A stretch of DNA of 64,000 nt from positions 6,885,765 through 6,949,764 of the forward strand of contig CM022666.1 of assembly GCA_012295275.1 (NCBI GenBank), in the 5' to 3' direction. The DNA comes from Chrysomallon squamiferum. Lineage: Eukaryota > Mollusca > Gastropoda > Neomphalida > Peltospiridae. Within the stretch, counting starts at the first letter, position 1. Every line of letters starts with the position of its first letter. A model generated the notes under the pieces. The model did no database searches. It was given only the letters and a program-made list of their open reading frames with translations, and was not told the origin of the DNA. The translations under genes and the position numbers were made by a program. Shown here piece after piece: positions 43,649-57,725 of the stretch.

Positions 43649-43830
43649 TTCTGCATAATTTTAAAATTGTTCTGCGTAATTTTAAAATTGTTCTGCACCG
43701 TTTTTAAATTTATAAACGGGACTGCCTGTTTGGAAATACTGCACTGTTTTTAAATTTATAAACGGGACTGCCTGTTTGAAAATACTGCACCATTTTTAAA
43801 TTTATAAACGGGACTGCCTGTCTGAAAATA
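43649..43830. repeat. 46-bp tandem repeat, three copies
   Basis: Three copies (43693-43738, 43739-43784, 43785-43830) of CTGCACCGTTTTTAAATTTA, then TAAACGGGACTGCCTG and TTTGAAAATA. They are preceded by two shorter TTCTGCGTAATTTTAAAATT units. Confidence 0.95.
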
Positions 43831-44399
43831 CTCCTGATTTAACAATGAAATGCAATTGTTGTTGTCAAAAATAGATTTTTGTACAGTTTATGAAGAAATA
43901 ACTGAGTAGGGGGATTTTGTTTATTTTTAATTTATACAAATGTTGCCTGAAAAAGAATATGTAGTAAAAGAAAGTGAAAGTTAGAAAAATTATAATTGTC
44001 ATCAGTTATTGTGTGTCAAACATTTGTTTAATGACATCATTTGAACACATTGATTAATTTTCTATCATCTTGTATATAAGTATGTATATTAATGTGTATT
44101 TTAAGTATGTGTGTATGTATGTTTACACGTGTGCATGTGTGTGTGTGTGTGTGTGTGAGTGTGTGTGTGCCTGCACATGCAATTCAACTTTATGAGCAAC
44201 AGTAAAACAGAATCAAAGGTCAATGAAACAAAGTCAACAATTGTTTTTCTTTACGTCAAACTGAATCAATCAAAAAAAAGGAAAAAAAAAAGAAGAAAAA
44301 AAAGGTGTCATCACATTCCTTAACACTTATTCAAAGAGTCAAATCATTAGGTCAATTACTGAAATTGATGAGGGTCAAAAATTTTACCCAAAATATTCA

Positions 44400-44640
44400 A
44401 ATTGTGGCAGACGTCAACGATCTCTGGTCTAACGATTCAAAAAGTCACCAGACTGAGTACGACTGTGATGTCACACTTTAAATGCCAATCACTACTACTC
44501 AGAGTGACAGGTTAAAAGCTCTGAGCGACTCAGCAACAGAGCAGTCACTAACCACGTTATCTGGATGGACAAAAGTGTCCTTGGCGGCCATCATTTGAGT
44601 AAATGAAAGTCAATAAGTGGTGAGAGTGTGAAGTGGACAG
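44400..44640. other. CpG-containing unique island
   Basis: Unique sequence with GACGTCAACGATC near 44411 (a CRE-like TGACGTCA variant), AACGATTC and GTACGACTGTGATGTCAC. No ORF recognised. Confidence 0.25.
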
Positions 44641-44759
44641 CTCAGACGAATTGAAAAAAAAAAAAAAAAAAGAAATCATTGAAAAAAAAAAGAAACTACT
44701 GTCATTGTCAGTGTTTTTCTAATGAATTTATCAATCTGTGAACCCATTTCTCTGATAAT

Positions 44760-44873
44760 CTTTGTTCTCTCTCTGTCTCTGTCTCTCTGTGTGTCTCTGT
44801 GTTTTTCTAATGAATTCTCTTTTTCTCTTTCCATCTCTTCTCTCTCTCTCTCTCTCTTCTCTCTCTCTAATCT

Positions 44874-44930
<57 letters not shown>

Positions 44931-44950
44931 CCTCCCTCCCTCTCCCTCAG
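44760..44950 (+). repeat. (CT)n array with duplicated GTTTTTCTAATGAATT
   Basis: Imperfect CT sequence with a pure run at about 44880-44925 and a CCCT end. GTGTTTTTCTAATGAATT occurs at both 44711 and 44799. Confidence 0.9.
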
Positions 44951-45529
44951 ATACAAACAAACACACAGCAATCTAACATTCTTCTCTTTCTTTCACCATT
45001 TCTTTCAAAAATTACTGCCAATATTTTGGGATTTTTAAAAAAAATATTCTCTTCTCATCCTTCATTTCCCTCTCACTTCAAAAAATCTCTGTATAAATAT
45101 ATATCTCCCTTCTCTCTCTACTTCTGTCTGTCATTCCCCCTCCTCTTTCTATGTCTGTCTGTCTTTCTCTCCTTTCTCTCTTAACTCAAAATACTCCCTC
45201 TCATAATTTTCAAATTATTTTCACAACACTAAGTACCTTTACCAGAAAAAAAAAAAATATATATATATATATATAAAAAGTGAAAAAGGAAATAGTAAGT
45301 ATACTTTCAAAAGTAATAACTTGTGTTTTCTATTTCTATGTATACTTAATGACCTGCATCAATTTCAACACTGCACCTAGTAATTTGATTAAAGCATATT
45401 AAAATGAAAACTCAGTGAATCTGGGGTCAAAATGAATGATGGAGCTTTAACGTTTTCTGTTTTGACCTATAGACCTTTTCTCTGACTGACTTGGAGTTTA
45501 AGTCTTTAATCCCCCCCCCCAGGCCAAGT

Positions 45530-45750
45530 TTTCTTTTTTATATTTTCCTGTTTTCTTCATTTTTTTTTTTATTTCTTCGTATATTTTCTTCAGTTTTTTT
45601 TATTTCTTCAAACTTTCTTATTTTTTTTTTTATATCTTCATGTTTTCATTTTTTATTTCTTCAAGTTTTCATTTTTTATTTCTTCAAGTTTTCAGTTTTG
45701 AATTTTTATATTTCTTGAAATTTTTTTTTTTTTAATTCTTCAAGATTTCC
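45530..45750. repeat. T-rich array with 23-bp units
   Basis: Imperfect units of TTTTTTATTTCTTCAAG and TTTCA, exact at about 45646-45695 with a 23-bp period. Confidence 0.8.
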
Positions 45751-45884
45751 TCATATTTATTTTCCTGGCAGTTCTGTACTGATATTAAATCTCTCTACCA
45801 TTCGAGTTATACAAACAGCAAAAAAAAAAAATTTTTTTTTTTACATTACATGAATCTTGCCCTATCTCTTCCATCAACAGATCG

Positions 45885-46272
45885 ATAGAATTCTACTCTA
45901 CACCAAGCAGCTGTACTATAATCACACAGCACCTGAGCTGGGGTAGGTCACAGGATCAAACCTCGGTACTTCTGTTCCTGATAGCGCTCATGTTTGAGCC
46001 ATGGTGGACCTCAGGTTCAAACCTTGATACTTCTGTTTCAGATGTATTAACATTAACCAAAGCAACAGAGCTCATGTTTGAACTGGGGTAGGTCATAGGA
46101 TCAAACCTTGGTACTTCTGTTCCTGATAGAGCTCATGTTTGAGCCCTGGTGGACCTCAGGTTCAAACCTTGGTACTTCTGTTTCAGATGTATTAACATTA
46201 ACCAAACTGACAGAGCTCATGTTTGAACTGTGGTAGGCCTCAGGTTCAAACCTTTGTGCTTCTCTTTTTGAT

Positions 46273-46309
<37 letters not shown>

Positions 46310-46760
46310 TCGACCAATGTATTCTGTATTTTAATGATAGAGTTCTTGTTTGAGCTATGGTAGGCCTTCAGTTCAACACTTGATTCATTCTATTTCCCAT
46401 TTAGACCAACCAGTCTTAGGCAAGATGCATTCCAGCAATGCAGGACTTATTTGAAATGTGGCAGCCACAGAATTAAACCACAGTTAGAGCCAAGATAATG
46501 CTCTGTTTCACTGACAAAACACTTGAGGTATAGCAGGCCACAGGATCAATTCATTACGGCTGTTTCTTGCTCAGAGCCAAAAAACATGCTCTAGTTCAGC
46601 GAGAGAATTTTCAAGCACAGTAGGTCACAGATTAAATCTCCAGCTTGTCTGATACTGATGTTTTCTGTTTACACGAGCCAGCAGCTTTCAGTGTTAGATT
46701 ATTAGCTCGATGTGTGGAGGATCAAGGATCAATTCTTGTGCACTGATCAGTTAGAGGTTA
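45885..46760 (+). repeat. 145-bp higher-order tandem array with tRNA-like B boxes
   Basis: Copies start at 45935, 46080 and 46225. Each 145-bp unit has two related halves of about 60 and 85 bp, both with AGCTCATGTTTGA and CAGGTTCAAACCTTGG or ACAGGATCAAACC. GTTCAAACC and GATCAAACC fit the polymerase III B-box core, and TCAGG-TTCAAAC-CTTGG can form a five-pair T-arm. Degraded units continue to 46760 (for example CACAGGATCAATTCATTACG), interrupted by poly-T at 46267-46306. It looks like an ancient tRNA-derived sequence that became tandemly amplified. Confidence 0.75.
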
Positions 46761-46817
46761 GCGGCATCTGCACGACACATCACTTGTTTCAGATTGGAGA
46801 GATTGCAGGATGGATTA

Positions 46818-46827
46818 TTATTGTTGC

Positions 46828-46878
<51 letters not shown>

Positions 46879-46901
46879 GTGTGTGTGAGAGTGTGTGTGT
46901 A

Positions 46902-46958
<57 letters not shown>

Positions 46959-46960
46959 AC
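46818..46960. repeat. (ATT)n-(GT)n compound microsatellite
   Basis: About 20 ATT units at 46818-46877, then GT-rich sequence with a pure run at about 46908-46957. Confidence 0.95.
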
Positions 46961-47044
46961 ACATGAGTGCCTGCATTTTTAAATTTTTTTGTCCCTGCCT
47001 TTGGAGTATGCTAACTTATCAAAGTATTTACTGACTATATGACT

Positions 47045-47300
47045 TAATATGGACTACATTATACTAGTAATAGTACTAGAAATAATGCTATTATTAGTAC
47101 TAGTTGTTGTAGTAATAACAGCAGTAATACAAATAATAATAATAATAATGGTAGTAATGATAGTAATGGCAGAATTATTAGCTGTTGTTAGTAGTAGTAG
47201 TAGTAATAATAATAAAAATAATAATAACAACAACATCACCTATAATAGTACAATAACACAACAACAACAACCATAATAGTAATAATAATGGTAACAAATA
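47045..47300. repeat. Mixed AAT/AGT/AAC trinucleotide block
   Basis: Degenerate trinucleotide repeats of AGT, AAT, GTA and AAC. Confidence 0.85.
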
Positions 47301-47604
47301 ATCAAAACAACAACTCTGTAACAAAGATAACAAAATATTTGGAAGTGGGTATAAAAATTACAAACACATAGATACGTGTGTACATGGTTCACTTTATCAT
47401 TTAAAGGACACTAAAAAAAGGTGAGGAATGCAGACCTGGGAAGGTAGAATACTTACCTGTGATTTGTGGGTGTGTGTGCAGGATGAGAAAGCAGGTGATA
47501 AACAACAGGTACGGGGGTAAAAGTTAACTTAAAGGTTAATTAGTGGCGTGTGAGATATTTATGAGTTTGTACGTATCTGTGAGCCCAGTGCTGTGTGCAT
47601 TAGT

Positions 47605-47880
<276 letters not shown>

Positions 47881-49540
47881 ATGTATGCATGCATGGATGG
47901 CTGCCTTTCTGTCTGTCTGTATGTATATGTGTATTTATATGTAAGTAGTTACATATGAAATTTCTCTAAGCATCTACATACACACATTCATAACTGTATT
48001 TGCATATTTACACATGTATGTAAACAGAGCTAACTGCCTCTCTAAGACATGAAATTAGAAAATTCCAAAGTGTGAAAAGCCTTCAGACATGTTCCAGTCT
48101 TGTAACAACCAATCAGACAGAGCTAACAACAATGAGCAACAATTTCCAGTTAAACCTTCGGCTACTTCTTTTTACCTTCATTTTCTTTTTTTTCTTTTTT
48201 CTGCTTTCTCACATTCTCTCTCTATATATTTTTTCTTTCTTCTATTTTTTTTTTTTTTTTTTCATTTTTTCCCCCCTCTCCATGAAAATCTGTGGTAAAT
48301 GAAGTAATGTCTGATTTTAACCGAAAAAGAATTGCAGATAATTCAGACAGCTATTTTCTGAGCTCAGTTTAGCTCTGGATGTAGAATATGATGTTTACAA
48401 ATGAGAATTTGCTGTCAGGCTCGTGTACTGCTTGATGTAGGCTGGTGAAGAGAACTGGTCGTACAATCATACATGTCTGTATTCATCTGATTTGTTTTAC
48501 TAACCTACATTTTATTTCATGTCTTTCTTTCTTTAATTTATTTTTTTTATTATTTTTTTTTTTATTGGTAAGAGTTGCACACACTCAGAAACACACACAT
48601 ATGCACTAATACATATATGTATGTAAACTGTTGTTTTTATTTTTAATTAAAAAAAAAAAATAATAATTGCATTCCCACCCATTTATCACAATACCAACAG
48701 AACACTAATTGTCTGAAACGTGGAATATGATTAAAATACACACTCCATTTCTTTCATTAATTGCAATCTTTGCAAACATTTAAGGAAAAAAAGAAAGTAA
48801 CTTGAAATTATTTCACATTTAGACAAAGGAAACTACTGTTTAATAATAAAAAGTATTGAATAAACAATTTGAAGCTGAAGATATCATTACAAGTTCACTG
48901 TGATCACTTACTTCATTTTCTTGGCTGTTAAATAATTGACGTAAAGACTTTTTTATTGTTATTATTATTTATTTTTGAATGATGTCCATAAGGTCATATG
49001 ATAATCAAAGTACTGAGTTAAAAATAAAAACATTATTAAAGAGATGACTGAGGGACAGAATATTAAACAAATGAAAAGAAAAAAAGAAAATCGTTCTGCA
49101 ACATAGCTAAGATAACTTTGAGATAAATTATAAAACAAGTGACCATAGACAAATTAAAAAAAAATAAATAAATAAAAGAATAAAATAAAATAATATTAAA
49201 TCAAATTAAAGTTATTAAAACAAAAATGAAAGAAAATGAAATACATGCACATTCAAGCACAAGAACACACCCAAAAACACACCCCCCCACCCCCCACACC
49301 CACACCACACCCACACCACGCACACAATTTGTTACTATCAGTAAAACAAATTAAATTCATCACATACACAAAATACTGATACACAAGTCTGTCTGTCTGT
49401 CTGTCTGTCTGTCTCATCTCTGGAGGGATTCAGTGACAGGTGGGTGTATCACAGATTAGTGACAGACTCATGCGTTGTTTTACCCACATATCTACATCCA
49501 TCTTAAACCCAGGCGTGCTAGGCTGACTTCCACGGAGAGA

Positions 49541-49541
49541 G

Positions 49542-49575
<34 letters not shown>
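49541..49575. repeat. Poly-A run
   Basis: About 34 A residues followed by TATATATGG. Confidence 0.95.
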
Positions 49576-49578
<3 letters not shown>

Positions 49579-49699
49579 TGGAAAGAAACAAAAACATGCA
49601 GAGTTCAAGAGTACATAGTGAGCAGTAAATTTGGTTTTAATTCTGAACAAAAACAGTTATTTGCTCATAAATCTCTGTCTCTATGAAGTTACTTAATGG

Positions 49700-50010
49700 C
49701 ATTGCTTGTGAGTGCAAGTGACCTGATACCAATCACTCAGTCTGCTGTGACAGCAGTACCACAGTTGTACCATGTGTGATACCACTAAAAAGTTCAATAC
49801 CAGAATCATACGTGTGTGTGATGCCATGATTTCAGTTAGGTAAATATCAGATTTAAATCAGTGGTATATATCTGTATATACCTAAGATAACTGTCATAAT
49901 TAAATACCAGAATTGTACCAGTTGTATGTTTGAGAAACCAAGATTCAGGTATCTTTGAAGATGACATTAAATACCAGAGTCAAGTGTTTGATGCCATCTG
50001 AATAACTTTT
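49700..50010. repeat. Diverged array of ATACCAGA/ATACCAC units
   Basis: Weak units of roughly 70-80 bp share AAATACCAGAATCATAC-like and GTGTGATGCCAT-like segments. Confidence 0.5.
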
Positions 50011-50459
50011 TTTCTCCTACATAGTGATCCTTAAACACTGAAAACAATGTAAATCTTATTCTGTTAAATGGGGTGATTGTAAAATTACTTTTCTTAGATT
50101 TTAGAGGATCCTTGATTATAGAAAAGGAAGATCATATCTAATTTAAATATGCCAAAACATAATAATAATAAATAAAAGAAGACAGCATTACCATTTTCTG
50201 ATTTAATATTCTAGAATATACATATGATGATACATACATGTACACACACACACACACATATATACTATTATTATTTTCTAAGGTATGTCTTATTTCAGTA
50301 AAGATATTTTAGTGTGTAGAATGAAGTTTAAAAAATAAATGATGAACTTTATCTTCAAATTTTGAAATGGAAACATTTCAAATAATGAAATTATATGTTA
50401 ACTATAACAAAGATAATTATTAATAAAGTTAGCAAAATCATATCATCCTTTTTAAAAAA

Positions 50460-50960
<501 letters not shown>

Positions 50961-51180
50961 ATTTGAAAAGAAATGACCTCCAAACAAATGTGATTTGCTT
51001 TGTGGTATCTGCATTGAAGACCACACAACTGCAGAACTGTTTGGTACATGTGTACAGGTTCCAGAGATAAACTCACATTCCTCTCAGTAGAAAACACGAA
51101 AAGCTCCAACACATCAACAGATAAACTCAGATAAATGTATCACTATTTGATCAAATTCCTGTTTTAGTCGTTCAGACCAG

Positions 51181-51335
<155 letters not shown>

Positions 51336-51524
51336 ATCTATTTTTCTCTCAGATATTCTCCTAAACTGAGATATCATCTTTGTTGAATTTAACAGCCAAC
51401 AATTACTTTATTCCAGTGTCACTATAAATAATATTTTTTACTTACTTATCCTTTTTGTTGTTTTTGAAATCTATCATTCATTATTAATATATATATATAT
51501 ATACAAAAAGTATCTGCTATTAAA

Positions 51525-51765
51525 TGTGTTTATGTAAATATGCTATGTATTATATGTGTACTTATTTATGTGGTTTTAATATTGAAGCCATCATAAACAT
51601 TTCGTATTTATGTAGATATGCTAAGTGTTATTTGTGTATACTTATTTATGTGCTTTTTATAACATTCTATATTTATGTAGATAAACTAAGTGTTATTTGA
51701 GTATTGTATATATGTGGTTTTAATATTAAAGGCATCAAAACATTTTGTATCAAAGAAGAAGAAGA
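51525..51765. repeat. Three-copy tandem repeat, unit about 65-90 bp
   Basis: Copies contain TTTATGTAGATATGCTAAGT, GTTATTTGTGTATACTTATT and TATGTGGTTTTAATATTGAA, the last followed by GCCATCA. The middle copy lacks the AATATTGAAGCCATCA part. Confidence 0.85.
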
Positions 51766-51899
51766 AGATATGTTTTGGGTAATGTATAATTTATCAGTGT
51801 TATCATATTAGATACAGGAAAGTAACAGATGTGAACCAGACAGTATATTTTTTTTAATCTTTATTTTACTGCAGAGGTTGTCTAACAACTAACTTTTCA

Positions 51900-52150
51900 T
51901 TCATTCTCTCTCTCTCTGTCTCTTTCTCTGTCTGTTTCTCTCTGTCTCTGTCTCTCTCTCTCTCAGTCTCTTTCACTGTTTCTTTGACTTCCTATCTCTT
52001 TCTTTCGCTCTATCTCTCAATAATTAATTATCTGTGTGTGTTTTTTTGTATGTCTGCATGTGTTTCTCTATCAGTCAATATCTCTTTTTTCACTATCTGT
52101 CTATTAATCTTCTCTCTCTCGCTCGCTCTCTCTCTGCATGTTTACCTGTT
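51900..52150 (+). repeat. Imperfect CT-rich block
   Basis: TCTCTCTGTC variants with an insertion of unique sequence. Confidence 0.9.
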
Positions 52151-53147
52151 TATTTACTTATTTATTTTTTTTTTTTTTTTAATTTTGTTATCTAGTTAAC
52201 ACAAAAAACTGAACAGTCTATTTAGAAGCTTTTAAAGATTACAGAGATTATTTATCATCAATATATAAACTATTCTTTTTTTCTTAACACAGAAAAAAAA
52301 AAATAAAGTATATATATATATATACAAAGAATGTTTTTATTACGTTCTTTAAAAAAAAAAAAAAGGTAGAAATGTGAAATTTTGAATTTTACACTTTAGT
52401 TTTATATATATCTATATATCCAAATCTATATATATATCTATAATTATATCCCTATATCACTGTATCAATACCTACACACACAAATTAAAACAAATTAACA
52501 ATTTTAGCCAATTTGCAGCTAAACAATTTCAGTTTACAACAAAACAGTAACAACACAAATAGTAACAAAAATTCTTTTCATTGTTTGAAAACATTTTATA
52601 CATACGTACATGCAGCTTCCACAAAGAAATTTGCATCTGCTGCCATAAAATTCATAACATTTGTATTACTTGTAACACGTGTTCATTTAAATATTTTATC
52701 ATTTTTACTTTTTCCATTAAACTCAAACTTATCTTGTTTTTATTATTATTATTATTTTTTTTTTAACTTTATTCAAATTAATCTTTTATGGCCATGATAT
52801 TGATTGCTTAAAAAAAAAAAGATTTTTGTTTTGTTCCGGAATATATTATATATATATATATCTATATCTATATATATTGTGTGTTTGTGTTTGATTCTTT
52901 CCAATGAAAGAAATGTGAACATTTTTTCTTTTGTTTATTACCATTATTATTGTTTTACTGTTATTATTACTGACCTTATTACATCATTGTCATTTTAATT
53001 CATTTGAATTTTTGTTTTACTTTCATTGCTATATTTTGTTTTATTTTTCTTGTTTGTTTTTCTTGGTTTTTTTTGGTTTTTTAAAATCATTTCAATTTTA
53101 TTTTATTTTTTAGCTATGATTTTATTTGTTATTTTTAAAAATTATTA

Positions 53148-53150
53148 TTG

Positions 53151-53200
<50 letters not shown>
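53148..53200. repeat. (ATT)n microsatellite
   Basis: About 17 ATT units. AATTAA pentamer/hexamer repeats follow further on at 53758-53797. Confidence 0.9.
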
Positions 53201-53201
<1 letters not shown>

Positions 53202-53582
53202 TTTTGTCGGTTAGTTTCATTTAATTAATTCTTTTAAAAATTTTAAAAACAACACTAAAATTACACATTTGTTTTTGTTCATTATTCTACAGTGTCTTTA
53301 CATTTTTTTTTTTTTTTTTTTTTAAAATTCAAACTTTTTTATATATTTTTTAAAATTTTATTTCAGTACCTTTCATTTCTTTAAATACATATTTTAAAAT
53401 TTTATTCCACATTATTTATTTACCTTTTAATCAAATATCAAAATTTTTATTAAGTATTCTGTACATGAATTTGACACAAATATAAAATTACCACAAAAAT
53501 TTAAAACATTTTGTTATTGTACTCATGTCCTTAGTAAACAAATGAATACTTACAATCATTTTAATGAACTTAAAAACTAAAA

Positions 53583-53624
<42 letters not shown>

Positions 53625-54330
53625 GCAATGACTTTTCTCTGGTAATGGAAGTCATCCAAATGTCATATGTTTGTCATTTAAATTGTTTTATCAGTTTAAA
53701 GGAAACTTCAGTGAATTCAGGTAACAGACCTAACTGCAGAAAAACAGGATGTTTTGTTAAAATTAAAATTAAAATTAAAATTAAAATTAAAATTAATAAG
53801 GAATTTTTATTTCTTTTTAATAAATATTTTAATTTCTTTATTATTTTATTATTGGTTTACTTATATTCATATTCCTTTCTCTATTTTATTAATTAATTCT
53901 TTAATCCTTTATTTTCATTTATTTATTTGTTTATTTTTTTAAATTATTTATTTATATTTTTACAATTGTTTTAGATTTTATTTTATTCATGTTTTATATC
54001 ATGTTATTTTTTTAATTTAATTACTGTTGTTATTTGCTGTAATCTTTATCATTATCATTAAAATTATTTTAATGTAATTAATACACTATTATTATTTCAA
54101 ATTCTTTAATTTTTAAAACAATTATTATACACTGCATGAATATATGTTTGTAATATGCATGTATGCATATCTGGGTATATTAAAAATTTAAATATTAGTC
54201 ACATACAAATTATAGGACTTCTTACAGAAAATGACTTAATACCAATGTGAAATTTGAAATTATAGTACATTAATTTTACTTAAACTGAGATGTTCAAATA
54301 TATATATTCACAGACATATTTTATCATAAA

Positions 54331-54332
54331 GA

Positions 54333-54427
<95 letters not shown>
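54331..54427. repeat. (CT)n-(CA)n compound microsatellite
   Basis: About 20 CT units directly followed by about 27 CA units. Confidence 0.95.
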
Positions 54428-54428
<1 letters not shown>

Positions 54429-54785
54429 CATTCCCAAAATAAAAACTCAAAACAGACAGAACTATATCCAATGAAGTGGATAATCTAAATTCAATTTTTT
54501 TTTTAAATTTAGAATACTTCAAATTGTCATCTTTATTTAGAAACTACAATTTAATTTTTTTTTTCCTCCTCTCGAGCTGCAATAAAAGCTTTCAATAATA
54601 CGTTTTTATCGATTACCTTCTGCAGGGAAGGGTCATGATTGGGGGGGATGTGATGTCAATGGTTTCTTTCAACCAAAACATTATTCTTGTTTCAAACTGA
54701 TAATAAACTTGACAATCTAATTAAATTCCAGGTATTTATATTTTGAATAAATGCTGACGAATTCATACAAATGTGTATGCAATCT

Positions 54786-54888
<103 letters not shown>

Positions 54889-55531
54889 CACTACTAATTT
54901 TATATACAATCCATTTATTTTAAGTAAATACCTGAATTAAAAAAAATATTAAATAAATTAATTAATTAAAACATTTTAAAATTTATATTAACAAATTTCA
55001 TTCTTAAAATGCATAAACTATACTTACATGTCCAGAAATAAATTTCAAATCTTCATCAAAACAACTGAAGAGACATTGTCTATATGTCAAAAAAGTAAAT
55101 AAATTTCACTAAAGAAAAAAAAAAAACTATGTTTTCATTAACGTCTTGCTATTAAAATTAATGTATGGATATTGCTAATCAATAATTAGTTGGCAGACAT
55201 TTGTGTTTCAATAAACAAAAATAAACAACTTATTTTTTTTTTTTGTTATTATTTTTTTTAAATGCTATAACGTATTTGTACATACACGAATCGCAGTTTA
55301 GTTAGAGGTTGGAATGTCTGGGTTGTGATAAATCAAAGATAGAACCTGTAATATTAATATTTTTTTCTTTTAATTAACAAATAAATATTAAAAGTTCATG
55401 GTAAAAAGTATGTGTATGTGACAGTGGCAGGCTGTAGATCAGGTGATTATAGCATCGTTAACAATACTGTGAAAAAGGAGAAGATATGAAAAAAGAAATA
55501 AATGTATTGCCATATCCAACATGTCAAAACT

Positions 55532-55685
<154 letters not shown>

Positions 55686-56499
55686 CCATGCATATCCTGA
55701 TCATCATATGTATCTACATATTCTGTAACTTTTCACCTATTCATCTATCTGCAGATTCAGCACATAATATTTTATGTATGTTTGTGTCTGTGTAGGGGTG
55801 GGGGTGTGCATATGCAGATGTCAACTGTGCTTCAAACACTGACAAAATAAAAAACACCAGTATGGAGGTCATTAAACTGCAGTATTCAGCTCTCTCCTTT
55901 CAATATACGGACACAGTTTCATTATATTTAACACTGCTCAGTGAACATACACACTGGCAAACATCTGAAATGTAATGATTTAAATTAAAAACCACTATGT
56001 CCATCAAAAAGCAACAAATCTGTCGAAAAGCCTAGGATCAGTGAGTGCTCTTCTCATTTAAATGTTCCTTTTTAAAAACTTTTATTGTTGTATCTTTTTT
56101 GAAAATGTAGTCAAAATCATCTCTTTTTTTGATCGTTGTTTTAAATGTAGATTTAAAAAAAAAAAAAAATCTCTTGCTCTTTCTCACTAGTGTTAGAGTA
56201 GGTAAAATATTTGTTTTCTTGTTATTTAAAAAAAAAAAAATTATTTATAAATTGTCAAAATATTTTTCAAATTAGCTGTAATTTGTGGGAATCTAACTAG
56301 GACAGTACTTTTGTTTTGATTTCAATATTTTTTCATTTTTTTATGGTTTTTAAAGGATGATTAATGATTTAAAAAAAAAAAACAAAAAAAAAAACAGCAC
56401 AGGTATTTTTAAAGGAAAACATCTGAACAAAACAAACCAAATATTTAAAGAAAAAGAAAAAAAAATATAAAAAGAACGAGATAAAATTTTCTACAACCA

Positions 56500-56685
56500 A
56501 ATTCGTGTCAGCCTGTAAAGAAAAAAAGAGAGAAAAGTTGCGAATTTTTGCGATAAAGTCACCAAAACATGCCATTTTGTGAAAACAGCCGAGAAACTGA
56601 ACACTGGTATCAAAACGGAATCTAACTAAACGTGAAACTACGTCCAAATCTGATACCGCGCTGTAACCTAATTTCTAATCTCAGT
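56500..56685. other. CpG-containing unique island
   Basis: Unique, moderately CpG-containing sequence (TTGCGAATTTTTGCGATAAA near 56539). No recognisable product. Confidence 0.2.
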
Positions 56686-56999
56686 TGAAGAAGACAATTT
56701 GTATCTGGCTGTTTTTATTTGGCAACAAATTTAGTTTTAATATCACAACAAAAAAAAAAAAGTTTTATTTTTTACTTTATTTTACTGCCAGCAAGAGAAC
56801 ATGTCTTGATTCTTTAGACAAAACTTTCAAGTGAGACCATATTGCATGTGATTATGATGTTATGGCAGAAAAAAAAAAAGGTGCTACAGAGTAATTTTTA
56901 AATCTGTTCTTTTGTTCTTATACTTTGTTATTAGTTAAGATTGGACATCAAAAACAAGTAAAAACGTAACTTGGAAATGTGGAAAATATATTTAGGTTA

Positions 57000-57395
57000 T
57001 TTCATCATTGTCATCATCACCATCATTACCATGATAACAATCATCATCATCATCATTATAACTGCTAATATTATTCTAATCCCCATAGCCAGCCACATTC
57101 TAACTACCCTAATTGTTTTTCTTCATTATTACTGTCATCATCATCACCATCATTACCATCATAACAATCATCATCATCATCCTAATCATCACTATTATTG
57201 TAATCCCCATAGCCACATTCTAACTAACTTAACTATTTTTTTCGTTACTTTCACCATCACCATCATAAAAAAAATCATCCTCGTCATCATCATAACAATC
57301 ATCCTCATCATCCTCATCATCACTATTACTGCTAATATTACTGTAAATCCCTGCAGCCTGGTCCTAACTACCGTAATCGCTGTTTGTTCATCACA
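57000..57395. repeat. Three-copy tandem repeat, unit about 125 bp, with CAT runs
   Basis: Each copy has CATCATCACCATCATTACC, ATAACAATCATCATC, ACTGCTAATATTATT or a variant, AATCCCCATAGCC and TTCTAACTACCCTAATTG. Copies begin near 57008, 57132 and 57252. Confidence 0.9.
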
Positions 57396-57399
57396 TTAC

Positions 57400-57725
57400 G
57401 TTAAGTAGTTCACAACACGTTTGTGATTGTTATCACGGAGTTTATTCACAGACATAATTCAATTCATGGTCACTCAAGTACTTTAAACTGAAAGCCTCTT
57501 TCTTGCTCCAGATTGCTCTGCCAGTACAAGAGAGCGAGAGACAGACAGACAGACAGACAGAGATGTATTGATATTTTAATGTTCTTTTATCTGAAAGCTG
57601 GTGTGGATGAGAGCCAGCGGTTGGAGGATGAAATAAAAACAAACACATCAAGTAGAAAAGTCAAATTTCACCCCCCCCCAAAAAAAAATCTATCGCGAAA
57701 AAAATCTCCTTTTTCTGCCTTCGCA
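57400..57725. other. Unique stretch with GACA run
   Basis: Largely unique sequence with (GACA)n at 57541-57560 and a poly-C/poly-A junction at 57671-57688. Overlapping 69- and 77-codon frames are not recognisable. Confidence 0.25.

Noticed and set aside
45935-46260. tRNA gene cluster
   Set aside because: T-arm and B-box-like sequence recur, but no acceptor stem, D-arm or anticodon arm of a complete tRNA can be drawn.
47440-47475. Perfect minus-strand donor ACAG/GTAAGT as a possible missing PSMD1 exon end
   Set aside because: The sequence upstream of it on the minus strand does not encode any PSMD1 segment in any frame.
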